Made by a program: the position numbers and the translations under genes
Assembly: GCA_040902585.1 (NCBI GenBank)
Contig: JBBDXA010000026.1
Span: 1 to 49,880 of the forward strand
Direction of reading: 5' to 3'
Source: JBBDXA01 sp040902585
Lineage (GTDB): Bacteria > Planctomycetota > Phycisphaerae > Phycisphaerales > Phycisphaeraceae
DNA length: 49,880 bases
Notes under the pieces: model-generated
Told to the model about the DNA's origin: nothing
The model's input: the letters and a program-made list of their open reading frames with translations, nothing else
Database searches by the model: none
Shown here: positions 37,701-44,379 of the stretch, in pieces
How the letters are laid out: every line of letters begins with the position of its first letter
Position numbering within the stretch: position 1 is the stretch's first letter

Positions 37701-39114
37701 TCGTGTCGCTGTCGAACGCAGGCAATGTCACATCCGAATGGATTCCAAGTTCCCTGCATTCCGAATCGGTCAGGAGCGGCAAATCGCCGAGCTTTCCATC
37801 GGGTTGCTTTGCCAGTCCTTCGAGCAAGGTCCGCAGGTGTCCGAGCATTCGTTCGACCACCTTGTCGTCGAATCGCCGGCGATCAAACTCAATCTTGATG
37901 TGCAGGCCTTCATGCAGATAGGCCGCGACCGTGATCGGAAAGTTCGTGCGCTCGTGAAGCTCGATACTGCGACCGGCCCAGTCCGCGCCCTGTCGTCGCA
38001 TGAAGTGATTGAGGTCATAGTTCTCGAACACGAGCACCGACTCGAACAGCGGCGTGCCTGAAGGGATAGCGCTGCACACCTGAATCTCCGCCAGCGGCGT
38101 GTGTTCATGGTGGCGCAGTTCATTCCAGGCCGACCTGACGTCAGCGAGGGATTGCTGAATCGTGGCCTGAGGGTCCAGTGCAACCCGCAGTGGCAGCGTG
38201 TTGATGAAGATACCGACCATCTGATCCGCGCCATCGACCGATGACTTTCGACAGGCCCGAGTTGCGCCGAAGACGACATCGTTCGATCCGCTGTATCTGC
38301 TCAGCAGCGTTGCCCACGCTGTCTGAACGATGGTGTTCATGGTCACGCCGGAGGTCCTCGCCAGGGCTAGCAGTTGTGAGGTGATGTCAGGATCAATCGT
38401 GTTCCGGTGGAGTCCGTAGTCGAGTTCTCCATCGGCAACCGGTCGTTGAGCATGATCGACGACAAAGGGTGTTGGCGATGCGAGTCCTTTGAGATACCTT
38501 CGCCAGAAGGGTTGCGAGCGGCTCCATTCCTGGGTTGCAAGCCAGTCGATGTAATCGGTGAAAGGCCGAGGCGTGGCGAGGTCAGACAGTCGGCCGGACT
38601 TGATTGAGGTGTAGACAGCAAAGACATCGATCAGAACGGAAGAGAAGGAGCGACCATCGAGAAGGGCGTGGTGGAAAGTCCAGATCAGTTTGTTGCGACA
38701 GGGAGCGAGTTGGATCAGCGTCAGCCGCATGAGCGGCGGTCGGTTCAGTTCAAACCCGCGGCGACGATCCTCCGCCCGCCAGTCGGCCAGACGTTGCTCC
38801 TCGTCCTTGGTGTTCGACCAATTCAGAACATGGAAAGGCACCCGCACGCGCGGCTGCTGAACGCGCATCAGTTCGGTGCCACCAACTCGGTCAAAACCGG
38901 AGCGAAGAATGGCGTGGTGATTTCCAACCGTTTGCCACGCCTTTGCCAAGGCGGCGCCATCGACCGGTTCAGGCAGATCGACGATGAGTTGTTCGATGTA
39001 ATATCCCGCCGCCGGCGCGAGCAGGCTGCAAAACGTCATCGCGTGCTGCATGGGCGACAGCGAAGCAGTTGTTGCTTCACTGGCATCACCGCTTCTGTTG
39101 GCTGTCTCCAGCAT
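31780..39114 (-). CDS. Two-module nonribosomal peptide synthetase (C-A-T-C-A-T-TE)
   Basis: Encodes 2444 residues from ATG 39114, preceded by GGAGG; ATG 39138 would add eight. C1 about 20-450 (HHALLDG at 148); A1 470-960 (YTSGSTGRPKGV at 621); T1 with Ser1022 in ELGGHSL; C2 1080-1510 (HHIASDG at 1215); A2 1545-2030; T2 with Ser2087; thioesterase 2140-2435 with GYSSGG (Ser2218), ILDTQ and GNHDTLL. By motif alignment to GrsA, the A1 pocket reads D-F-W-N-I-G-M-V-H-K, the threonine signature. A2 reads D-S-W-Q-C-C-L-I-S-K, without a match I know, and its A3 motif has PNG where PKG is usual. The first C domain suggests an acyl or otherwise supplied starter. Predicted product: X-Thr-Y released by the thioesterase. 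No partner genes are visible nearby. Confidence 0.95.
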   Translation of the reverse strand: MLETANRSGDASEATTASLSPMQHAMTFCSLLAPAAGYYIEQLIVDLPEPVDGAALAKAWQTVGNHHAILRSGFDRVGGTELMRVQQPRVRVPFHVLNWSNTKDEEQRLADWRAEDRRRGFELNRPPLMRLTLIQLAPCRNKLIWTFHHALLDGRSFSSVLIDVFAVYTSIKSGRLSDLATPRPFTDYIDWLATQEWSRSQPFWRRYLKGLASPTPFVVDHAQRPVADGELDYGLHRNTIDPDITSQLLALARTSGVTMNTIVQTAWATLLSRYSGSNDVVFGATRACRKSSVDGADQMVGIFINTLPLRVALDPQATIQQSLADVRSAWNELRHHEHTPLAEIQVCSAIPSGTPLFESVLVFENYDLNHFMRRQGADWAGRSIELHERTNFPITVAAYLHEGLHIKIEFDRRRFDDKVVERMLGHLRTLLEGLAKQPDGKLGDLPLLTDSECRELGIHSDVTLPAFDSDTTLHTWFERQAAQSPAAVAVSFETEQLTYDQLNRRSNQLASILRSKGIGPGTKAGLFLDRSLDTVVAILAVLKAGGAYVPCDPVYPADRIAYMLSDAAVPVVLTERKLADRLPALSAVTLVLDDLRSTLDTEDDGNLDAPSSPDDIAYVIYTSGSTGRPKGVQVTHRNVARLFTATDDWFAFGPHDVWTMFHSYAFDFSVWEMWGALLYGGRLVVVPFLSSRSPQAFHNLLLVEGVTVLNQTPSAFYQLMSADEGIAQDESLNLRLVIFGGEALDLSALRPWFDRHGDEQPQLVNMYGITETTVHVTYRPLTRADALSPLGSLIGVPIPDLKIYLLDPSGQPVPIGVPGEMYVGGAGVAAGYLNQPVLTDARFLPDRFQSGMNAKVYRSGDLARRLESGELDYLGRIDHQVQLRGFRVELGEIESVLGQHDAVRNAVVLCREDQQGDKRLVAYIVASTQWPTLVDELRKAVAARLPSYMAPSAYVFLDKLPLTPHGKTDRKALPAPTYISKAETDSIPDSTLAKNLAAIWAEVLHVDRVGINDDFFELGGHSLIAATLITRVQDRLGLRIPLRLFFESPTIAALLRSVDLTSMSDAAKKPNPAPAEHADSHGLPASSAQSRLWFLDQLEEERAVYNIPISIWIEGAVHLDALQSAINAIVRRHEIIRTNLIERDGVPIQIVRDVGRVTIEQVDLSRVDATQLEQETQRAIDDESRQPFNLAEDAMLRAKLIHRGHDEHVLVLTMHHIASDGWSINLLMSELASLYRARVEGTDEALPDLPIQYADATRWQQANLTKEKLQPHVDYWRRQLAGVPPLLELPGDRPRPVIKSYKGHMIRLNVSKLITDEARRLSRSNHVTLFMTLLAAFKTLIHRYTGESDIVVSTPTAGRDTLEWESLIGFFVNTTPLRTDVSGNPTFRELLHRVRDSAVEGYGHQRLTFDKLVEELKPARSRSHEPFSQFMLVLNHDVHELGLAGTRCRTEYAHTGTAKFDLTLSFIEKEEGLQGYVEYASDLFDRDTVERMCGHFLTLLDSIVAGPDRPVSELPMLTESEGRRVIDEWNDTARPFDLDTPLHVWFERQVDNAPDAVAVVLEDQQWTYIQLNERANQLARHLRALHFDRGQLAAICMERSIEMVISLLAVLKAGGAYVPIDPAYPSTRVGFMIEDSNTSIVLTQSKWIEAIPAPHRAGTGVVQVDAEREKIARNSATNLDIPTSGDDLAYVIYTSGSTGMPNGAMIPHRAICNHMHWMCEAFDLNSSDSVLQHSPFVSDSSVWEFFAPLMVGGKLVLAGPEMQQAGSQIIEAVRRCGITTLQVVPAQLRLMLADPQLAGCASLRRICSCGEVLPARVCNDLLSKLRVNVYNLYGATETCISTTWHPCEHVQESDSVPIGRPIANMRAYVLNAERRPVPIGVPGELYVGGAGVGVGYLNRPDLTTARYIPDPFAGNQSRKLYRTGDLCRFRTDGSLEFLGRTDRQVKVRGCRIEPGEVEAAMVTHPAVKECVVTRKGHGGEEYLVAYVVSPAGSDVPASQFHEHLARQLPAGMVPSVFLSIPQLPLLPSGKVDYRALPDPKGDRDVYKDESLAPRNVVEEKLVAIWKQLLRVDRIGVDDNFFELGGHSLIAVRMANEIEDCFGQSVPLAALFETPTIAALARLLHNEADTSDLRNSLVTLRPGGSRVPVFFVHGIGGEVMCFRELVKALGDDQPVYGLQARGIHRDDLPHRTIKEMATHYVERIRDVLPDGPFMLAGYSSGGTIAFEMAQQLTASGVRVPWLAILDTQTSDLDSAVPRSTLKRYYDTLLNLPRWLGHDLKRSSPRQLLRKVLSLAKRRTVRQVTGSVNGESDVHFRGTIDDEPPYGSPNRMQQPSDAEPVIDVERAFGIAADKMEPARLRLINTHFRALLAYAPRTYSGSIVLFRAKVRPLFGRRDAKLGWDRVAAGGVKVKVIPGNHDTLLRNPNVLDLADAMRQSLDDALRTP

Positions 39115-39754
39115 GTTCCCTCCGGACCGCCAAGGCATCGGCCTTTCTATTCTAGATGTACCTCAAGCTGCCTGAAAGACAAACCGCGAATTTGCATAAT
39201 CGCCTGAAGGGGTCTCATTTACCGTGTGAGCTCTTCGCTCATCGCATTGATTGATTGGCTTCAGTCATCATGCTTGTGCAGAGGATTCCGCCAGAGTTGT
39301 GCCGAATCGATCCTGATAGCAGGCGTGGAAGGCAGATTCGTGACAGAACCAGTACTGCATTCAGGTGATAGGGACGAGACGATTTCAAGTTGGAATGAGG
39401 GGTTCCATGTATTTGTTTCGTCAAGTGTCACGGCGAGGACGCAACCCGTTGAGCAATGGCGCTGAGTATTGTCGGCGAAGGTGAAGAGGCGTCATGCTGG
39501 ACAACCTTCGATCAGTCGTGTTTCTTTACACGAATTGTTTAGACACTGGAATAGGTCCGACGTGGGGCGATGCACGTGGGCACTCGGGGCTGACACCGAT
39601 AGGAACCGTTCGCAATCCCCCGTCGTGGAAATCAGGGAAGAAGTGGTCGGTGGGATGTCGGGCTCCAATTCTGAAAGCGTTCAGACAGCGTGATGTAGAA
39701 TGCTGGTGATCGGCAATCAACAGTCATTCCTGCTCCGGCACCGTGAGAGTTCTC
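39115..39754. other. Long intergenic region between divergent synthetase and hydrolase
   Basis: About 640 bp with no convincing gene: all short frames lack family-like sequence and ribosome-binding sites. Base composition is visibly less GC-rich than the flanking operons. It must hold the promoter of the synthetase (minus strand) and of the hydrolase (plus strand). The only structure I could point to is the TCTGAA/TTCAGA palindrome at 39670-39685, annotated separately. Confidence 0.5.
39670..39701 (+). promoter_or_regulatory. Operator-like palindrome and -10-like hexamer before the hydrolase
   Basis: TCTGAA (39670-39675) and TTCAGA (39680-39685) are perfect inverted repeats with a 4-base centre, the size of a regulator half-site pair. 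TAGAAT at 39696-39701 resembles a -10 and lies about 54 bp before the ATG at 39755. No good -35 was found at 16-18 bp. Weak evidence. Confidence 0.3.
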
Positions 39755-40648
39755 ATGCGACAAAGTGCAATCGTCAGCGTATCCATATTCGTGCTCCTCG
39801 TGCAGCTTGGTTCCACTGCGATTGCAGACTCCGACGGGCCCTTGAAGCTGGATGGTGCGCGAGCGCAGGTCTACAAGACGGCAGGAGACACGAAGCTGTT
39901 TCTTTACGTCTTCAATCCTCCGAAGCATCAGTCGACGGACAAGCGGCCGGCCGTCGTCTTTCTCTTCGGCGGCGGGTGGAACGGCGGCACGCCCACGCAA
40001 TTTGAACCGCACGCGCGGTATCTCGCTTCGCGCGGCATGGTCGCCATCGTGGCGGACTACCGCGTCAAGAGTCGGCAGGGCACGACGCCCTTCGAGTGTG
40101 TGGCGGATGGCAAGTCGGCTGTGCGATGGGTCCGCAAGCATGCCGCGGATCTGGGCGTGGATCCCAAGCGTATCGCCGCGGGTGGCGGCTCGGCGGGCGG
40201 TCATGTCGCCGCCGCCACGGGTGTGGTGCCAGGCCTGGACGAGAAGGGCGAGGATGACGCCGTCAGTTCCAGGCCCGATGCTCTGATTCTATTCAACCCT
40301 GTCTATGACAACGGTCCTGGCGGATACGGGTACGATCGCGTGAAGGATCGGTATACGGAGATTTCGCCGCTGCATAACCTGGCCGCAGGTGCGCCGCCGA
40401 CGATCGTGTTCCTCGGAACGAAGGACAGTCTGATTCCCGTTGCCACAGCCGAGAAATACAAGAAGAGGATGGAAGAGGTCGGCAGCCGGTGCGACCTTCA
40501 CCTCTATGAAGGCGAGGCTCACGGCTTTTTCAACCAGAGTCGCAACGCCAAACACTATTACCTTACCGTGCTTGAGATGGACAAATTCCTGATCTCGCTG
40601 AAGTGGCTCGAAGGTCAGCCCACCATCGAGCCGCCCGCGAAGCCATGA
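39755..40648 (+). CDS. Secreted alpha/beta hydrolase (BD-FAE/acetylesterase-like)
   Basis: Encodes 297 residues from ATG 39755; a GTG four codons earlier is possible. The signal peptide (IVSVSIFVLLVQLGSTAIA) indicates export. The sequence follows the lipase/esterase group that includes acetyl-xylan esterases: oxyanion motif FLFGGGWNGG, nucleophile Ser146 in GGGSAGGH, acid in GTKDSLIP and His in GEAHGFFNQ. The stretch ADYRVKSRQGTTPFECVADG is typical of planctomycete members, which often act in polysaccharide breakdown. It stands alone in front of the SNF2 helicase, with 174 bp between. Substrate not known. Confidence 0.88.
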   Translation: MRQSAIVSVSIFVLLVQLGSTAIADSDGPLKLDGARAQVYKTAGDTKLFLYVFNPPKHQSTDKRPAVVFLFGGGWNGGTPTQFEPHARYLASRGMVAIVADYRVKSRQGTTPFECVADGKSAVRWVRKHAADLGVDPKRIAAGGGSAGGHVAAATGVVPGLDEKGEDDAVSSRPDALILFNPVYDNGPGGYGYDRVKDRYTEISPLHNLAAGAPPTIVFLGTKDSLIPVATAEKYKKRMEEVGSRCDLHLYEGEAHGFFNQSRNAKHYYLTVLEMDKFLISLKWLEGQPTIEPPAKP

Positions 40649-40792
40649 GTTCGGCTCGGGCGGGACTGTGAAATTGCCCCCGCTTCACGGGTCAACGGAC
40701 GGCATCGCCGCCCACGCGCCAAGCCAATTTGTTTTCGCTCCCGTCGGCTGGGCAGCGCCGATTTGTGCCCGCTCAGTGCATGTGTACATTAT

Positions 40793-40807
40793 GGTCATCG
40801 ATTGACC
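40793..40807 (+). promoter_or_regulatory. Palindrome before the SNF2 helicase gene
   Basis: GGTCA-TCGAT-TGACC is a perfect inverted repeat 16 bp before the ATG at 40823. TACATT just upstream (40785-40790) may serve as a -10, which would place the palindrome across the start of transcription, a usual operator position. The regulator is unknown and the call is weak. Confidence 0.3.
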
Positions 40808-40822
40808 GATGAGGAATTCAAC

Positions 40823-43800
40823 ATGACACGGACTGTCACCCCTCCGCTTGCCCAGTTGCTTCACGATTACTTCTCCTCCAATGCCCGCAGCAAGGGCATG
40901 GAATACTTCGTCCGCAATGCGGTCACGGTGCTTACGATGGAACCGGACCTGATTGAGGCGCAGGTTGCGGGCGGTGAGCAATACCAGGTGGCGATTGAAT
41001 ACGACGAGCCGGCCAACGAACTGGCTGTCTCCTGCGCCTGTCCGGCCTTCGACCGGGAGGGCACCTGCAAACACTTGTGGGCGGTGCTCAAGACGGCGGA
41101 TGCGGAAGGCGGCCTGTCCGCCGCCCGCGCCAATGGCTGTCACAATCTGGTTCGGGAATTGGAGTCGGTGACCGACGATGACTATGCGGATGATGGCAAC
41201 TTCCGATTCGAACCGCGCGCGGCTGAGAAACGTCCCGCCCCGGCACCGCCCAAAGCAGAGGCCTGGACGCAGGCACTGGCGGCGGTGAGCCGTCGTCACG
41301 TGTCGAGCGTCTCCAGCGGCTTCTGGATCGCCGGCCGGCAGGTGCTTTACATCATCGACATCGGCCGATGTTTTCAAGGACAGCCGCCCGCGGTGGAGAT
41401 TGCCGTGCAGGATCGCAAGCAGAACGGCGAGTGGTCCAAGCCGCGCGTCCAGCGTCTTAGCCGCACCGATATTTACGCCGCGCCCGACCCGCGCGACCGC
41501 AAGGTGCTGGAGGCCTTGCTTGGGTTGCGCAAGGCGGAGTACGGCTACTCCTCGTACGGCTACGGTTTCGATGAACTGGTTTCTCCAGTGGCGCTGAACG
41601 CGGGCCTCATGCAGTTCGCTTTCTCGCTCTTGTGCGATACCGGCCGGTGCTGGCTGCGGAGGACGGACGAGCGCGATGCGGAGCTGATCCGTCTGACGTG
41701 GGACGATGGGCCGGCGTGGGACGTGTCCGTCCAGGTGAAGGAGAAGGATGCAAACGGCAACTACCGCTTGACCGGGACCTTGCGCCGCGACGGGCAGGAC
41801 ATGCCGCTGACGGCAGCGAATCTCATCCTGCGCGGCGGTGTGATGGTCGTGGGCGAGACGGCGGTCCGCTTCAATGACGAATACTTCGAGTGGATCGCCA
41901 TGCTGCGCGATGGAGGGGGGCTGTCGGTGCCTCATCGCGACGGCCAGAAGCTGGCGGCGATGTTGGCGACCATGCCGCGCCGCGTGCCGGTGCAGATGCC
42001 CGAGCACCTGCGCATCGAAGAGGTGTCCGGATCGCCGCGGCCGAAGCTTCGGTTGTTCAAGGCCACGCGTTACGGCCGAGCGACAGGCGATCGCATGCAG
42101 GCCGGTGTGCAGTTCGATTATGAAGGCAAGTTTATCGGCGCGGATCATGCCGACGAGGCGTTGCTGATCGACCAGCCGCGGCAACTGATCCGCCGGGACC
42201 GCGACGCCGAAGCCGCGGCTCTGGAGCTGTTGGCGTCGATGGGCTTTCGTCCCATGCCGGCCTACGACCGCGATACCGAACGGCAACTGGAGGTGAAGCT
42301 TCGGAAACTGCACGCCGCGCTTTCGCCCCTGGTCGCCGCCGGCTGGCGCGTCGAGGCCGAGGGCAAGCCCTATCGCTCCGCCGGCGCGATCCAACTCAAA
42401 GTCGCCAGTGGCATCGACTGGTTCGAGCTGAGCGGGCAGGCTCAGTTCGACGATCAGACCATCGAATTGCCTCTGCTTCTCGAGGCCCTGCGCCGCAAGG
42501 AGAATACGGTCACGCTCGGCGACGGCACCATCGGCATGTTGCCCGAGGAGTGGCTCAAGAAGTACGGCACGCTCGCGGCCCTGGGCAACGATGAGGGCGA
42601 TCACATTCGCTTCGGCCGAACACAGGTCGGTCTGCTCGATGCCCTGCTGGCCGCCATGCCTGAAGCCACGTGCGACGAGGTGTTCCATCAGGCGCGCGAA
42701 CGGCTGCGCCGGTTCGCCGGTGTCAAACCCGTCGATGCCCCGCCCGGCTTCGGCGGCGAGCTGCGACCCTACCAATGCGAAGGCCTCGGCTGGCTTCAGT
42801 TCCTCCGCGAGTTCCGCTTCGGAGGGTGCCTCGCCGACGACATGGGCCTGGGCAAGACCATTCAGGTCCTGGCCATGCTCGACGCGCGAAGGCTGGAAAA
42901 GGAGGCCGCGCGAAATGAGAAAGATGACGCGGTGAAAGGCGCATCATCTTTGCCCCGGCCTTCGCTCGTGGTCGTGCCGCGATCGCTCGTCTTCAACTGG
43001 CAGAGCGAGGCGAGCAAGTTCACGCCCGAGCTTCGCGTGCTGGATCACACCGGCATCGACCGCATCTGCCGCGGCGAAGGCGATCACGCCGCCGACCTGG
43101 GCGAGTACGACCTGATTCTCATCACCTATGGCACGCTCCGCGCTGATGCCGCCAAGCTCAAGGATGTGAAGTTCGACTATCTCATCCTCGACGAAGCACA
43201 GGCCGTGAAGAACGCCGGCAGCGCCAGCGCCAAGGCTGTGCGCCTGCTCGACGGCGAGCATCGTCTGGTGATGACCGGCACGCCTGTCGAAAATCGCCTG
43301 TCGGATCTATGGAGCCTGTTCGAGTTTCTCAACCCCGGCATGCTCGGCAGCGCGAGCGTCTTCAAACTGCTCGGCGGCGGCGGCGACAGCGACAGTGGCG
43401 AGGCCCGTGCGCTTCTGAGCAAGGCATTGCGACCGTTCATCCTTCGCCGCAAAAAGGAACAGGTCGCCCGCGATCTGCCAGCCCGCTTCGAGCAGACGCT
43501 TTACTGCGAACTGGAACCGAAACAGCGCAAACTCTACAACCAGCTTCGCGAGCACTACCGCAAATCCCTGCTCGGCAAGGTCGACAAAGATGGACTGAAC
43601 AAGTCGAAAATGCACGTGCTCGAAGCCCTCCTGCGCCTGCGGCAGGCGGCGTGTCACCCCGGCCTGATCGACGATGCCCGCAAAGGCGAAGCCAGCGCCA
43701 AGCTCGACGCACTGCTGCCTCAATTGCAGGAAGTGATCGACGAAGGGCACAAGGTCCTGGTCTTTTCGCAGTTCACCAGTCTGCTGGCGATCGTGCGTCA

Positions 43801-44200
43801 GCGCCTGGATGCGGAAAAAATCACCTACGAATACCTCGACGGCCAGACGCGCGATCGCCAGGCCCGCGTCGAGCGCTTTCAGAATGATCCCGCATGTCCG
43901 GTCTTTCTCATCAGCCTCAAGGCGGGCGGCTCGGGCCTGAATCTGACCGCGGCCGACTACGTGTTCCTGCTGGACCCGTGGTGGAACCCGGCCGTCGAAG
44001 CCCAAGCCGTGGACCGCGCTCATCGCATCGGTCAGTCCAAGCAGGTCTTCGCGTATCGGCTCATTGCCCGTGACACGGTCGAAGAGAAAGTGCTCGAACT
44101 ACAAAACAGCAAGCGCGATCTGGCGGACGCCATCATCAGCGAAGACAACAGCCTGATCTCGAAGCTCGGCCGGGCGGAGTTGGAGCTGCTGCTGTCGTGA
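40823..44200 (+). CDS. SWIM zinc-finger SNF2/RapA-family helicase
   Basis: Encodes 1125 residues from ATG 40823, with GAGGA seven bases upstream; the longer frame to 40763 has no such site. Near residues 70-95 is a SWIM zinc finger (CACPAFDREGTCKHLW, pattern CxCx(n)CxH). The central part (about 150-640) has little recognisable sequence. The SNF2 ATPase begins near 650: LRPYQCEGLGWLQFLREF, DDMGLGKTIQVLA (motif I), LDEAQAVKN (motif II, DEAQ), MTGTPVENRLSDLWSLFEF, then the second RecA lobe with YLDGQTRDRQ, LISLKAGGSGLNLTAA and DRAHRIGQSKQVFAYRL. It should translocate on DNA and remodel protein-DNA complexes such as stalled polymerase. SWIM-SNF2 proteins are common in bacteria and sometimes lie in defence loci; no defence partner is visible here. 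Confidence 0.93.
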   Translation: MTRTVTPPLAQLLHDYFSSNARSKGMEYFVRNAVTVLTMEPDLIEAQVAGGEQYQVAIEYDEPANELAVSCACPAFDREGTCKHLWAVLKTADAEGGLSAARANGCHNLVRELESVTDDDYADDGNFRFEPRAAEKRPAPAPPKAEAWTQALAAVSRRHVSSVSSGFWIAGRQVLYIIDIGRCFQGQPPAVEIAVQDRKQNGEWSKPRVQRLSRTDIYAAPDPRDRKVLEALLGLRKAEYGYSSYGYGFDELVSPVALNAGLMQFAFSLLCDTGRCWLRRTDERDAELIRLTWDDGPAWDVSVQVKEKDANGNYRLTGTLRRDGQDMPLTAANLILRGGVMVVGETAVRFNDEYFEWIAMLRDGGGLSVPHRDGQKLAAMLATMPRRVPVQMPEHLRIEEVSGSPRPKLRLFKATRYGRATGDRMQAGVQFDYEGKFIGADHADEALLIDQPRQLIRRDRDAEAAALELLASMGFRPMPAYDRDTERQLEVKLRKLHAALSPLVAAGWRVEAEGKPYRSAGAIQLKVASGIDWFELSGQAQFDDQTIELPLLLEALRRKENTVTLGDGTIGMLPEEWLKKYGTLAALGNDEGDHIRFGRTQVGLLDALLAAMPEATCDEVFHQARERLRRFAGVKPVDAPPGFGGELRPYQCEGLGWLQFLREFRFGGCLADDMGLGKTIQVLAMLDARRLEKEAARNEKDDAVKGASSLPRPSLVVVPRSLVFNWQSEASKFTPELRVLDHTGIDRICRGEGDHAADLGEYDLILITYGTLRADAAKLKDVKFDYLILDEAQAVKNAGSASAKAVRLLDGEHRLVMTGTPVENRLSDLWSLFEFLNPGMLGSASVFKLLGGGGDSDSGEARALLSKALRPFILRRKKEQVARDLPARFEQTLYCELEPKQRKLYNQLREHYRKSLLGKVDKDGLNKSKMHVLEALLRLRQAACHPGLIDDARKGEASAKLDALLPQLQEVIDEGHKVLVFSQFTSLLAIVRQRLDAEKITYEYLDGQTRDRQARVERFQNDPACPVFLISLKAGGSGLNLTAADYVFLLDPWWNPAVEAQAVDRAHRIGQSKQVFAYRLIARDTVEEKVLELQNSKRDLADAIISEDNSLISKLGRAELELLLS

Positions 44201-44222
44201 GCGATTCGAGATGATCTGTGAT

Positions 44223-44346
44223 GGGTGCCACGGGTCGACGAGTCCGCGAGTAGACCCGTGCCGACCGCCTTTGGTCACCGTTTTTCAGTAAGCCTCACAC
44301 CGCCGCACGGGTCTTCGTCGTCGGCCCTCCTCGACCCGTGGTACCC
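44223..44346. repeat. CACGGGTC inverted-repeat cluster
   Basis: The 8-mer CACGGGTC occurs at 44229 and 44306 and its complement at 44253 and 44333. The first pair forms a perfect 8-bp stem (44229-44236 with 44253-44260). The outermost copies extend to a 16-bp inverted repeat, 44223-44238 with 44331-44346, broken only by one G-T pair. A further copy lies at 40686-40693 on the other side of the helicase gene. It may act as a terminator for the helicase or belong to a dispersed intergenic repeat. Confidence 0.55.
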
Positions 44347-44379
44347 TCGGCTGGTCTGCCAGAATCACGTCCGGCTAGA

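Noticed and set aside
39215..39235. CTCACAC on the minus strand as a Pho box for the synthetase
   Set aside because: Only a single unit is present, with no 11-base repeat and no -10 at the right distance.
40685..42775. Minus-strand open frame of 696 codons opposite the SNF2 helicase
   Set aside because: Shadow of the helicase reading frame; composition is typical of antisense translation and no family features are seen.
44229..44260. Sequence GACGAGTCCGCGAGTAG, which recalls the hammerhead ribozyme core
   Set aside because: The essential GAAAC segment is missing and the flanking 8-bp stem does not fit the three-stem layout, so the likeness is judged accidental.
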